Of a DNA stretch of 64,000 nt, positions 25,817 through 34,621 are shown one piece after another. The notes under the pieces are model-generated. The model did not search any database, was not told the origin of the DNA, and was given only the letters and a program-made list of their open reading frames with translations. Source of the stretch: CAZTHM01 sp041946825. Its GTDB lineage: Bacteria; Acidobacteriota; Terriglobia; UBA7540. The stretch spans positions 1 through 64,000 of the forward strand of contig JBHGBD010000022.1 of assembly GCA_041946825.1 (NCBI GenBank). Reading direction: 5' to 3'. Both the position numbers and the translations under genes were made by a program. Position 1 is the stretch's first letter. The number at the start of each line of letters is the position of its first letter.

Positions 25817-26872
25817 GTGTCGATCATTATCGGTTCTCTGGTATGCATGTTCGGTGGGCTCGGGGTGGGCTCCTTCTTGCTTCCCCTTAAGTTCTCAAAG
25901 ACCTGGCGGTGGGAGAACTCCTGGTTGTTAGGAGCCTTCTTCATGTACGTCCTGTTACCTGCCGTTACCTTGCTTTTGGCTATTCCTCAATTCGGCGAAA
26001 TCTATGGTCAGACCCCATTGAGAGATTTGGGGATGATCTACCTCTTCGGCCTCATCCAGGGAACGGGATCATTGATTTTTACTTATGGAACGACCGTGAT
26101 GGGGTTGGCTCTTGGATATGCACTCATGATCGGCTGCATCGCGCTATTTGGGTTGCTCGTCCCGCTTTTTGGCGCCCACCTGGATCGCGTCACGAAGCTG
26201 GATGGCATAACCTTGCTGGTCGGTTGCGCGATCCTCGTTTTGGGCATTGGCCTCTCCGGCTGGGCGGGCTTGCAGCGCGAGGCGATCAAAGGACAATCGG
26301 GAGCGGCCCCCGGTCAAAAGAAACTCAACATCCCGCTGATGGTCATCGTCGTCCTGTGGTCAGGAATTGCGAATGCCATGTTCTATTTCACCTTTGAGTT
26401 CCAGCAGTCGATGAAGGCGTCCGCATTAACTCAATACAATGTCCCCTTGTACGCTTGGGGATTTCTCAACACACTCCCCTTTTTCCTTGGAATGTTCACC
26501 ATCAATTTGATTCTCACCATGATCAAGATGGTCAGGGACGGAACTTTGAAGAACTACTGGGCAGCTTCGGGATTGGGCCGCGAGTATCTGCTGGGGGCTT
26601 CGATTGGCATCATGTGGTACATCGGTCAAGGAGTCGGATACACCGTTGGCCAGGCTGTCCTGGGACCTCTCGGGGTGGCGGTGGGTGCGGCACTTTTCAT
26701 GGGAACTATCATGATAGTCTCGAACGTCCTGGGAGTCCGCACAGGAGAATGGGCTGGCGTGCCCGCCGCGATCATGAAAAAGCTCTATGCAGCGCTCGTC
26801 CTTCTAGTTGTGGCGATGTCAGTCATTGCGGTGGGCAACTATTTGCAGCAGGTTGTCTTTGAGGTGGCCTAA
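25817..26872 (+). CDS. rhaT: RhaT-family sugar/proton symporter
   Basis: This is an inner-membrane transporter of about 351 residues with some ten hydrophobic segments. It resembles the L-rhamnose-proton symporter RhaT: LPLKFSKTWRWENSW matches the conserved first loop (short linker, then W-WE), and MWYIGQGVGYTVGQ sits near the place of the family's MWYLQFFFY-type motif. GTG 25817 is set by GGGAGG seven bases upstream; the frame is open to TTG 25781, but that adds only an Ala/Pro-rich leader. In family terms it carries a deoxyhexose such as rhamnose, but related members can move other sugars. It lies 147 bases after an exported hydrolase, consistent with uptake of the released sugar. Confidence 0.8.
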   Translation: MSIIIGSLVCMFGGLGVGSFLLPLKFSKTWRWENSWLLGAFFMYVLLPAVTLLLAIPQFGEIYGQTPLRDLGMIYLFGLIQGTGSLIFTYGTTVMGLALGYALMIGCIALFGLLVPLFGAHLDRVTKLDGITLLVGCAILVLGIGLSGWAGLQREAIKGQSGAAPGQKKLNIPLMVIVVLWSGIANAMFYFTFEFQQSMKASALTQYNVPLYAWGFLNTLPFFLGMFTINLILTMIKMVRDGTLKNYWAASGLGREYLLGASIGIMWYIGQGVGYTVGQAVLGPLGVAVGAALFMGTIMIVSNVLGVRTGEWAGVPAAIMKKLYAALVLLVVAMSVIAVGNYLQQVVFEVA

Positions 26873-26969
26873 GCTCTCACGGCGCCAAAGCCATCGCGAG
26901 TCGCACCAGCGCCTCCGAAAGCGGTTTCTGGTTGGGGGACCTGGGGGCGAACGTTTGGAGAGACCGGAC

Positions 26970-28787
26970 ATGGTCCACCCAATCCTGAACTTGGGTAAAG
27001 GCCCGGCCGGTGGCGCGCCGAGAGCACGCCATGCCGGCCTGCTTGCCGGATGTTTGGCGCTCCTCGCACTGTTTGGCGCTCTGGCCGCTTCATTTCGCTC
27101 GCGAATTTGGGCACAGACTCCCGTGACAAAGAGCCAATCGGTCAGGTCTCAGACGCTCTACTACCCGCGATTTGAGGATGTCGGTCGGCGGGCGGGCCTG
27201 ACGGCTGAGACGGTTATTGGCGGCGTCGAAACGAAGAAGTACTTTCTCGAGACGGTGGGAGGCGGAGTTGCTCTATTGGATTATGACGGCGATGGATGGC
27301 TGGACATCTTCCTTGTGAATGGCTCGCGCCTGGAAGGGTTTGCTGCGGGGCAAGAACCCACCAATTATCTCTATCGCAACAGACGAGATGGGACTTTCGC
27401 GGACGTGACGGAGGCTGCCGGGTTGGTCCACTCAGGCTGGGGCCAGGGTGCCTGCGTCGGTGACTACGACAACGATAGCCGTCCGGACCTTTTTGTGACC
27501 TACTACGGCAAAAACTTACTGTATCGCAACCAAGGTGGCGGCACGTTCCGTGATTTCACGCAGGCGGCCAACCTCTTGCAGCCCTCTGCGCATTTCAACG
27601 CCGGCTGCACATTCCTGGATTACGATCGTGATGGTTTTCTGGATCTGTTTGTCGCCAACTCCGTGACATATGAGGATGCCGCGCGGGTCCCGCCCGACTG
27701 CAACTACAAAGGAGTTAAGGTCAATTGCGGCCCGCTGGGATTGCGAGGTTCGAAGAATCTGCTCTATCACAATCGCGGCGATGGAACGTTTGAGGACGTT
27801 TCAGAGAAATCCGGAGTGCACAACACTGGCGCCTATTACAGTTGGACCCCCTGCGCTTTTGACTACGACGACGACGGCTGGCCGGATATCTATGTCACGA
27901 ACGATTCGACACCTTCTTATCTCTATCACAACCAACGAGACGGCACTTTTGCGGAGGTGGGGCACGACGCGGGCGTCGCCTACACTCTCGACGGGTTCGC
28001 TCAGGGTTCGATGGGCGTTACCGTCGGCGACTTCAACGGTGACGGACGCCTTGATCTCTTCCGGACGAATTTCATCGATGATACGCCCACACTCTTTGAA
28101 AACCTCGGGAGCGGGTTCTTCCAGGACGTGACATTCGCCACCGGCGTCGGAGTGAACACAAGGTTCCTGGGCTGGGGGACGGCTTTCCTGGATTTCGACA
28201 ACGATGGGTGGCCCGACCTTTTGTACGTCACGGGGCACGTCTACCCCGAGATCATGCGGGAGAAACTCGACGACCGGTTCGAGACCAGGAAAGTCCTTTA
28301 CAGGAACCTGGGGGACCGCAAATTTCAAGACATCTCACTCCAATCCGGTCCCGGCATTCTCCTGGCGCGTTCCAGCCGCGGGGCGGCAGTCGGCGATATC
28401 TTCAACACGGGCCAACTGGATGTGGTGATCAACAACATGAACGCCGCTCCCACGCTGCTGCGAAACGTTGCCCCCAGTCCTCATCACTGGATTGTGGTTA
28501 ACCTGATCGGTCGAAAGACCAATCGTGCTGCGATTGGATCTCGCGTCAGACTCTCGGCTGGACCGCTTCGCCAAGTCCAGGAAGTGTTGAGCGGCTGCGG
28601 TTTCTGCTCCCAGAACGACCTTCGTCTGCACTTTGGCTTGGGGAAGGCTGAGGAAGTTGACCGAGTGGAAGTCCAGTGGCTCGGGGGAGCAGTGGAGACA
28701 TATCAACATCTACCCGCGAACCGCTTCGTAACAATCGTCGAAGGCAGGGGCGTAGAATCCGTCAAAGAATTCGCGAATCGCCCCTGA
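26970..28787 (+). CDS. Exported FG-GAP/VCBS repeat protein with ASPIC-UnbV domain
   Basis: This CRTAC1-type exported protein has about 605 residues. ATG 26970 has GGAGAG in front and starts a signal peptide (hydrophobic GLLAGCLALLALFGALAA, cleavage near IWAQT); the frame is open back to 26808 but overlaps the transporter gene. It carries at least six calcium-binding FG-GAP/VCBS loops (DYDGDGWLD, DYDNDSRPD, DYDRDGFLD, DYDDDGWPD, DFNGDGRLD, DFDNDGWPD), which form a beta-propeller. An ASPIC/UnbV domain closes the protein (IGSRVRL to LPANRFVTIVEG). Such proteins are abundant in Acidobacteriota and may bind surfaces or carbohydrate, but no activity is established. Each loop keeps its Asp ligands. 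Confidence 0.9.
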   Translation: MVHPILNLGKGPAGGAPRARHAGLLAGCLALLALFGALAASFRSRIWAQTPVTKSQSVRSQTLYYPRFEDVGRRAGLTAETVIGGVETKKYFLETVGGGVALLDYDGDGWLDIFLVNGSRLEGFAAGQEPTNYLYRNRRDGTFADVTEAAGLVHSGWGQGACVGDYDNDSRPDLFVTYYGKNLLYRNQGGGTFRDFTQAANLLQPSAHFNAGCTFLDYDRDGFLDLFVANSVTYEDAARVPPDCNYKGVKVNCGPLGLRGSKNLLYHNRGDGTFEDVSEKSGVHNTGAYYSWTPCAFDYDDDGWPDIYVTNDSTPSYLYHNQRDGTFAEVGHDAGVAYTLDGFAQGSMGVTVGDFNGDGRLDLFRTNFIDDTPTLFENLGSGFFQDVTFATGVGVNTRFLGWGTAFLDFDNDGWPDLLYVTGHVYPEIMREKLDDRFETRKVLYRNLGDRKFQDISLQSGPGILLARSSRGAAVGDIFNTGQLDVVINNMNAAPTLLRNVAPSPHHWIVVNLIGRKTNRAAIGSRVRLSAGPLRQVQEVLSGCGFCSQNDLRLHFGLGKAEEVDRVEVQWLGGAVETYQHLPANRFVTIVEGRGVESVKEFANRP

Positions 28788-29228
28788 TCGCAACAAGCCC
28801 GCATCCCATCGGCGCCATTACACGACAAGGGGTTGTGCGCTGCGCAACGCCTGCGTAACCTTATTCGTGGATAACCCTTCGCGCCACACATCAACAAGCG
28901 CCGGGGGCGCCGGAGTGAACTTTCCCTCTAGCCGCCTTTCTCGGTGCAGAGTTCTGGCGCCAGCGACCACTCGATTCTGGTAGCGCACGCTGAACGAGGG
29001 TATGGAATACCTGGTACACAGCCGGCCCGTGGTCCATCCTGCACAATGTTGAGCATAATACAACATACTTGAGTATAGCGGTACGATTTGGCTTGACACT
29101 CCCCTGGGAAAGCCCTAGCCTGCCCGCGTCGATTCATGAAATATCGGAATGGAGCTTGGCGCATGGCCGACGAGATTTCTTAAGGAGCGCCGAGCATAGT
29201 CCTACGAACCGCGAGGAAGGAGAGAACG
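28788..29228. other. Gene-free stretch with likely promoter
   Basis: About 440 bases without a supported gene. The right half is AT-richer than its surroundings and probably contains the promoter of the 29229 hydrolase, including an imperfect palindrome ATACTTGAGTAT (29065-29076) and a TTGACA at 29093. A GAGGAAGGAGAG site lies directly before 29229. Confidence 0.5.
29093..29121 (+). promoter_or_regulatory. Possible sigma-70-type promoter
   Basis: TTGACA (29093-29098) is followed after 17 bases by TAGCCT (29116-29121). The -35 is perfect and the -10 is weak. The imperfect palindrome at 29065-29076 lies just upstream and could be an operator. It would drive the hydrolase at 29229. Confidence 0.3.
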
Positions 29229-31400
29229 ATGTATATGAGGAAATCCGGCATCTTCATGGTTCTTTTGCTCTCGATTCTCGTTACCGGGTGGCTGGGCATT
29301 CCGCCCCGTGCTGGCCGGGCGCAGTCCCCGAAAGCTTCTACCCGCGACCTATCCAGATGGGCGACAGTCGAGGCGCACGACAACGGTGTGCCTGTATACG
29401 CATTTGGCTACACCTACGTCTATGGCGTGAGCCCTGATTTCCGGCCCGGCGTGGTCCTGCAGAAGGGCAACGATGCGCCGGCAAAAAAGATCCAGCCTAA
29501 GAAATCGTGGGAGATCAAGAACAACTTGTTTGGCTCGACGCCGGCGCGGGAGCCTCGGTCGGCACCCAATGATGACCAGCCTTTGTTGGCCGTCCACCTG
29601 ATTGACGGAGACGCGCTGAGCTGCTGGGCGAGCCGAGGACAGAACCAGCCGGACTTCGAGCCCGCCTGGATTCGCATCGACTTGCCGGCGGAGGCGATGA
29701 TTGACCGGGTCGTACTCGTCGGGCACCCGAAGGGCATGGGCGGGGAACCATTGCAGTTGTCAGAACCAACCGCGAATGTGCGGGTGGGTCACGCCTACCC
29801 CCGCAAGTTGGAAATCCGTCTGAGCCGTGACGCTTGGCATTGGAAGACTGTATACAGGACGCAGGCCTATACTCCGCGAGATGTCGCCGGGCGCAACGAA
29901 CTCCCTTTCAACCGGCAACTGGCCAAGCAGATTTGGATCATCGGAAAAGACCTGCCGCAGACGCATCAATTTGGGCACTGCTTCTCGATTGCGGGCGTCG
30001 AGGTGCTGGACCAGGACGGCAAGAACGTGGCCTTATTGAGCCGCGGCGCCGGAGTACAAGTGGCTTCCACGCACACCGGTTATGGCATGGACCGTTACAC
30101 GCAGGATAACCTCTGGCCTACACAATACGATCTGGGATTCAAGTGGGTGCGGGTGGGTTACGACATGAGTTGGCTCCAGTGGCAGTATGTGGAGCGGGAG
30201 AAAGGGAAGCTCAAGGTGGATGAGCGGACCGAAGCCGCCGTGACCGAGGCTGTCAACAACGGTCTCGAAGTCGTGATGGCTCTGGATAAAGGCAACTGGC
30301 TCTACACCACTCCGCCCCGGATCCTCGACCGCACGCGGGACCTCATGGAGACCTACTCGAGCCAACCCTCCAAGCCACGCGCCTGGCAAGACGTCCTTTC
30401 CGAAGAGCCGGCGGTGTTCGAAGGCTACTTGAACTACATTCGCTTCATGGTGCGGCACTTCAAAGACCGGGTGAAGATCTTTGAGATCTGGAATGAATGG
30501 AACCCGTACGACTATGAAGAGGGCAAGCGATACGCGAAGGTCCTGGGGGCGGCAATCAAAGTAGCCCGGGAAGAATTCCCCCAAGCCAAGATCATGCCGG
30601 CATCCCCGGGTTTGATCGGAGAGAACGACGACGCCTTTCTCCGCGCCTTGGGCGATCAGGGCCTGCTCTCCCAGATCGATGTGATCGGCTTCCATCCCTT
30701 CTACAACGCTTCGCCCATGGATCCCGTCATGCTGGCGTTTCCGGAGGAATTTTCGCGCTTCAAGAAGAGGATGGATGGCTATGGATTCAAGGGGACGTAC
30801 ATGGCGACGGAGTGGGACTACTTTTGTGCCTACCCCGTATCCGATATCGAAGAGTATTGGAACATACCCGCCTACAGCGAGTTTGCGAAGGGGGTCTATA
30901 GCGCCCGCCTGAGCATCCTGTTTGCGCATCTCGGTATCGCCAGTTTCTGGAACGAGACCTTCCAGACGATGCAGACCATGCGCGGACTCAGCCTCTTTCG
31001 CAACCAGTTCTCCAACGAGGTGATCTGCCCGACGCAACCGGAAGTCGTCTATTACATGCTCCGGACGCTCTCCACGGCGCTTGAGGACGTGAAAGGAGGC
31101 GACGTGCCGGTGACCTTCACCGACCAGCGGCGGCGGGTGGACTCGTACGGCTTTACGCGCAGTAATGGAGAGAAGCTGGTGGCCTTCTGGCTCTCGGGCT
31201 TGATGGAAGAGCCGGCCGGCAGCGCGGGAGTCTTCCCCACGGACATCCTGATTAAGGGCGTCAAGGGGCAAGGGGCGACGATCATCGACACGCTGAATGG
31301 CACGGAGAAGCCACTGAATATCGAGCAAACAACGGGCGGCGTCGCACTGCGCGGAATCAATGTGCAGAATTGGCCGCTTATCGTGCGGTTGCCGAACTGA
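29229..31400 (+). CDS. Exported GH39-like hydrolase with discoidin-like domain (paralog)
   Basis: This exported protein of 723 residues is paralogous to the one at 23555. It has a signal peptide (MYMRKSGIFMVLLLSILVTGWL, cleavage near GRAQS). Residues about 40-270 form a beta-sandwich with the family-typical opening VPVYAFGYTYVYGV, KKSWEIKNN and a discoidin-like DGDALSCWASRG strand. The barrel carries the acid/base Glu 423 in FEIWNEWN and the likely nucleophile Glu 528 in YMATEWDY. The C-terminal part is a small beta domain ending PLIVRL, as in the paralog. ATG 29229 has a strong GGAGAG site. It is followed by a cupin and an exported amidase, so it may open the catabolic cluster to the right. 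The substrate is unknown. Confidence 0.82.
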   Translation: MYMRKSGIFMVLLLSILVTGWLGIPPRAGRAQSPKASTRDLSRWATVEAHDNGVPVYAFGYTYVYGVSPDFRPGVVLQKGNDAPAKKIQPKKSWEIKNNLFGSTPAREPRSAPNDDQPLLAVHLIDGDALSCWASRGQNQPDFEPAWIRIDLPAEAMIDRVVLVGHPKGMGGEPLQLSEPTANVRVGHAYPRKLEIRLSRDAWHWKTVYRTQAYTPRDVAGRNELPFNRQLAKQIWIIGKDLPQTHQFGHCFSIAGVEVLDQDGKNVALLSRGAGVQVASTHTGYGMDRYTQDNLWPTQYDLGFKWVRVGYDMSWLQWQYVEREKGKLKVDERTEAAVTEAVNNGLEVVMALDKGNWLYTTPPRILDRTRDLMETYSSQPSKPRAWQDVLSEEPAVFEGYLNYIRFMVRHFKDRVKIFEIWNEWNPYDYEEGKRYAKVLGAAIKVAREEFPQAKIMPASPGLIGENDDAFLRALGDQGLLSQIDVIGFHPFYNASPMDPVMLAFPEEFSRFKKRMDGYGFKGTYMATEWDYFCAYPVSDIEEYWNIPAYSEFAKGVYSARLSILFAHLGIASFWNETFQTMQTMRGLSLFRNQFSNEVICPTQPEVVYYMLRTLSTALEDVKGGDVPVTFTDQRRRVDSYGFTRSNGEKLVAFWLSGLMEEPAGSAGVFPTDILIKGVKGQGATIIDTLNGTEKPLNIEQTTGGVALRGINVQNWPLIVRLPN

Positions 31401-31504
31401 AGGGCTATCGCAAATGGTGGAAGTAGGGGCGACAGGTCGCTCCCGGCCCTTGAAACCAAGCGCGTGAGTCGGCCTCCCGTTGGTCGGTGAGGAGGAGCAA
31501 CATC

Positions 31505-31834
31505 ATGCAGACCCATCCCTGGAATGCTCTTCCCAAGATAGCCGTTAACGAAAAGATTTGGCGAAGGTTTGTCAGTGGCGAGCGAATGACCATGGCTCAG
31601 TTCTCTTTCGCCAAAGGCGGAACTGTCCCTATTCATCACCACGAAAACGAGCAGTTGACCTACGTGCTGGAGGGAACGCTCAGGTTTACTGTCGGGGCCG
31701 AGGAAATCACCGTGCGGAGCGGTGAGGTCCTCTGCATCCCCCCCAATGTCCCCCACGGCGCTGTGGCGCTGGAAGATGCAATCGACTTGGAGGTTTTTTC
31801 CCCGGTTAGAGATGACTGGCTGGCAGGGAGGTGA
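31505..31834 (+). CDS. Cupin-fold small protein
   Basis: This is a 109-residue single cupin (RmlC-like barrel). Motif 1 gives the metal ligands (PIHHHENEQLTYVLEG) and motif 2 the last His (IPPNVPHGAVAL), so a bound metal ion is likely. ATG 31505 has GAGGAGGAG seven bases upstream. Such lone cupins serve as isomerases of uronates or ketosugars, dioxygenases or sensors; KdgF-like proteins that linearise unsaturated uronates from pectin have this size and motif pattern. That function would suit the neighbourhood but is inference. It lies 24 bases before the exported amidase gene, so it is probably in one operon with it. Confidence 0.85.
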   Translation: MQTHPWNALPKIAVNEKIWRRFVSGERMTMAQFSFAKGGTVPIHHHENEQLTYVLEGTLRFTVGAEEITVRSGEVLCIPPNVPHGAVALEDAIDLEVFSPVRDDWLAGR

Positions 31835-31858
31835 GGCCCATCCTGAAACGGAGGGTTT

Positions 31859-32887
31859 ATGCGAGAGCAATGCCATCTTAGGTGCGCCGTCTTCGTAGCG
31901 TCGTTCCTGCTTTTCATCAGCGTATCGATGGGCGCTGAAAGGCATCGGCTTGTGCCGACGCCTCGCACGACTACCTGGGGTTATTTTGACCCCAAGACCC
32001 CGCCCGCCCTCAAGGTCCACCCGGGAGACACTGTCGAGGTCGAAACCCTCGCGGCCATCTCTTCCCCGTACTGGGAGGCGTCAGGGTTGCCGCACGACCA
32101 GGTGCAGCCCGCGCTGCTTGAGATCGAGCACGAGCGTAAAGACCCTTGGGACATCGCCCACATTCTGACTGGGCCAATCTTTGTTGAGGGGGCTGAGCCG
32201 GGCGATGCTTTGAGAGTCGAGATTGTGTCCATCGACCTGGCGTTCCCCTACGCGATTAATTTCTTTGCCCCCGGCGGCGGAGTCCTCTCAGACGAGTTCA
32301 CCTCTACGCGTTACAAGCTGATATCTCTGGACGCGGCACGCGAGGTGGCTGTGTTCTCGGACAGGGTGGAGATTCCTCTGCGGCCCTTCTTTGGTGTTTT
32401 GGGGGTTTCGCCGCCACCGGAAATCGGAAAATTGGGCAGTGGGTCGCCGTGGGTACACGGCGGAAACATGGACAATAAAGAATTAGTGGCAGGCTCGACA
32501 GTCTACCTGCCCGTCCACGTGGAGGGCGCTCTGTTTTCAATCGGGGACGGGCATGCGGGTCAGGGAGGCGGCGAAGTTTGCGGCACCGGCTTGGAGACCT
32601 CCCTCCGGGCCGCGATTCGCCTGAGTCTGCAGAAGGGAGCCTGGCTTCGATGGCCGCGCGCGGAAACGCCGTCCCATTACATCACGATGGGTTTCCACGA
32701 AGACTTGGAAAGAGCGGCGAAACTGGCTCTGAACGAAATGCTGGACTTCTTGGAGAAAGAAAAGCATTGCAGCCGTGCGGATGCCTACATTCTGGCGAGC
32801 GACGCGGTGGACCTCCATGTCACCCAGCTTGTGGACGGGAACAAAGGCGTGCACGCGCTCTTGCCGAAACAGGTCTTTGTGAAGTGA
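31859..32887 (+). CDS. Exported acetamidase/formamidase family protein
   Basis: This 342-residue protein of the FmdA/AmdA family hydrolyses short amides such as formamide or acetamide to ammonia and the acid. Family motifs are GGNMDNKEL and GDGHAGQGGGEVCGTG, followed by ETSLRA. A signal peptide is clear (MREQCHLRCAVFVASFLLFISVSMGA), which is unusual in an enzyme family that is mostly cytoplasmic. Length is normal for the short bacterial form. It lies between a cupin gene and a GH51 gene on one strand with short gaps. The natural substrate could be an amide group on a sugar or a nitrogen source; this is not readable from sequence. Confidence 0.87.
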   Translation: MREQCHLRCAVFVASFLLFISVSMGAERHRLVPTPRTTTWGYFDPKTPPALKVHPGDTVEVETLAAISSPYWEASGLPHDQVQPALLEIEHERKDPWDIAHILTGPIFVEGAEPGDALRVEIVSIDLAFPYAINFFAPGGGVLSDEFTSTRYKLISLDAAREVAVFSDRVEIPLRPFFGVLGVSPPPEIGKLGSGSPWVHGGNMDNKELVAGSTVYLPVHVEGALFSIGDGHAGQGGGEVCGTGLETSLRAAIRLSLQKGAWLRWPRAETPSHYITMGFHEDLERAAKLALNEMLDFLEKEKHCSRADAYILASDAVDLHVTQLVDGNKGVHALLPKQVFVK

Positions 32888-32934
32888 TTCGAGACACACG
32901 CTGACGCCAACCGTGTGCCCGAGGTGAGACGCGA

Positions 32935-34539
32935 ATGGAATCTGAAAGGCGCAGATTTCTGCGGACGCTTTCCGCGCTTGCGGCAGGGTCAGCAATACCG
33001 TCCGTCGCCACTTCCGCCAATGTAATCCCTTCAACCGTCATCATCGATCCTCGGCCGCTCTTCGATATCTCGCCCTACCTCTACATGCAGTTTATGGAGC
33101 CGCTGGGTATCACCGACGGTTCCGTAGAAGCAGCTTGGGACTACGAGGCTGATGATTGGCGCCAGGATCTGATCAATGTCGTTAAGGAACTCTCGCCGGA
33201 CGTCATTCGCTTCGGGGGACTCTATTCGCGCTACTACAAGTGGCGGGAGGGAGTCGGCACACCCAGGAGGCGGCCCGTAATGCGCAACTACGCTTGGGGC
33301 GGAATTGAAAGCAACCGCGTCGGAACCCACGAGTTCGTCACATTCTGCCGCCGCGTGGGTGCCGAGCCCCTTTACTGCGTAAATTTCCAGAGCGACGGCG
33401 AGCGAAGGTACTGGAAAACTTCCGAAGGTGAGATCCGCACCGCTGACGCCACGGAAGCTGCGGATTGGGTCTCCTATGCGAATGATCCCGACGATCGTGA
33501 GCGAAAGCAACATGGGACGATGGAACCCTTCAACATAAAATTGTGGCAACTTGGCAACGAAACCTCCTATGACAAGGAGTGTTTAACCAAAGAGCAGGCA
33601 ATCCAGCACACAGTCGAGTTCGCGAAGGTTATGAGGCAGCGTGACCCATCGATCCAACTTATTGGCTGGGGCGATCGAGGGCCGGGCCCGAATGATCCTT
33701 TCTGGGCAAGCGACCTTCTGCAGCGAGCCGGAGAGTATCTTGATTATGTCGCGATCCACATGATGGGGCTTCATCCTGCGCGGGCTGACACCGCGCTCAA
33801 AGGCTGGCGGTATCAGCAGGAGCCCGAACGGGCCTGGGAGGAATTGTTGGAGCTTTCGAGTTGGCCCGAGAAGCGCGTCAAGGAATTCGAGGAGGCCATC
33901 GCATCCGCCAACCCGCGCTTTGGGATTGCCGTGACGGAAGGTCACCTGAGCCTGAGTCCCTATAACAGCAATCCGATCCTCTACGAATGGCTTACGGGAG
34001 TCTTCCATGCCCGTTGCCTGAACGCCTTTCAGAGGCACGGGGCACGCGTGAAGATCGCGACGGCCGCGGACTTTTTCGGCACACGATGGACGGTTAATGC
34101 GGTCATGATGCCGGTGCCCGGCGGGTCCAGCTATTTGATGCCCGTGGGGTCGGTCATGCGGCTATTCAAACGACACAACGGCCGCCAGGGCGTGGCAGTC
34201 ACATCCGCACCCTCGAATCTCGACATCGCAGCCAGCCGCTCCGGCGATTGCGTCTACCTTCACGTGGCGAATTCGAACTACAGCCGATCATGCGAAGTGA
34301 CGTTTGCCGTGCAGGGGAAGACAATCATGGGGGGACGCGTTTATGAGATTGCCCCCGAAAACCCGCGCGCCCACGTGAGCGAGACCGAACCGAACGTCTT
34401 CGCCCCCGTAAGGAAGCCGCTCGAAACAAGACCGCGCCCGACGTGGCGGTTCCCGCCGCGCTCCGTTAGCGCCGTGGAGTTGGAACTGAATTCAGAACAG
34501 ACCCGGCGGGTTCGAGCTGAGATGACTGCGTCAGGATAG
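32935..34539 (+). CDS. Tat-exported GH51-like alpha-L-arabinofuranosidase
   Basis: This 534-residue clan GH-A glycosidase is of the GH51 arabinofuranosidase type. It begins with a twin-arginine signal (MESERRRFLRTLSALAAG), so it is probably exported folded. Motifs are the opening IDPRPLFDISPYLYMQFME, the RFGGLYSRYYKW loop, LWQLGNET with acid/base Glu 209, and GIAVTEGH with likely nucleophile Glu 335. The C-terminal beta-sandwich domain has PPRSVSAVEL, as in the family. It would release terminal arabinose from arabinan, arabinogalactan or arabinoxylan. It lies 47 bases after the amidase and 82 bases before an SDR. Confidence 0.9.
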   Translation: MESERRRFLRTLSALAAGSAIPSVATSANVIPSTVIIDPRPLFDISPYLYMQFMEPLGITDGSVEAAWDYEADDWRQDLINVVKELSPDVIRFGGLYSRYYKWREGVGTPRRRPVMRNYAWGGIESNRVGTHEFVTFCRRVGAEPLYCVNFQSDGERRYWKTSEGEIRTADATEAADWVSYANDPDDRERKQHGTMEPFNIKLWQLGNETSYDKECLTKEQAIQHTVEFAKVMRQRDPSIQLIGWGDRGPGPNDPFWASDLLQRAGEYLDYVAIHMMGLHPARADTALKGWRYQQEPERAWEELLELSSWPEKRVKEFEEAIASANPRFGIAVTEGHLSLSPYNSNPILYEWLTGVFHARCLNAFQRHGARVKIATAADFFGTRWTVNAVMMPVPGGSSYLMPVGSVMRLFKRHNGRQGVAVTSAPSNLDIAASRSGDCVYLHVANSNYSRSCEVTFAVQGKTIMGGRVYEIAPENPRAHVSETEPNVFAPVRKPLETRPRPTWRFPPRSVSAVELELNSEQTRRVRAEMTASG

Positions 34540-34621
34540 AAACGGCTTGAGGGAGCGTCCGAATTCATCGGTGTCAATGCGAACGCGCAGTCCCATTTGA
34601 CTCAACGGTAGGGAGGTCAGG

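Noticed and set aside
30033..31328. Long minus-strand frame of 431 residues
   Set aside because: Lies fully antisense to the 29229 hydrolase; composition (His/Val/Arg-rich) is typical of a shadow frame in GC-rich DNA.
31052..32020. Minus-strand frame of 322 residues
   Set aside because: Covers the ends of three plus-strand genes with good motifs; it is a shadow frame.
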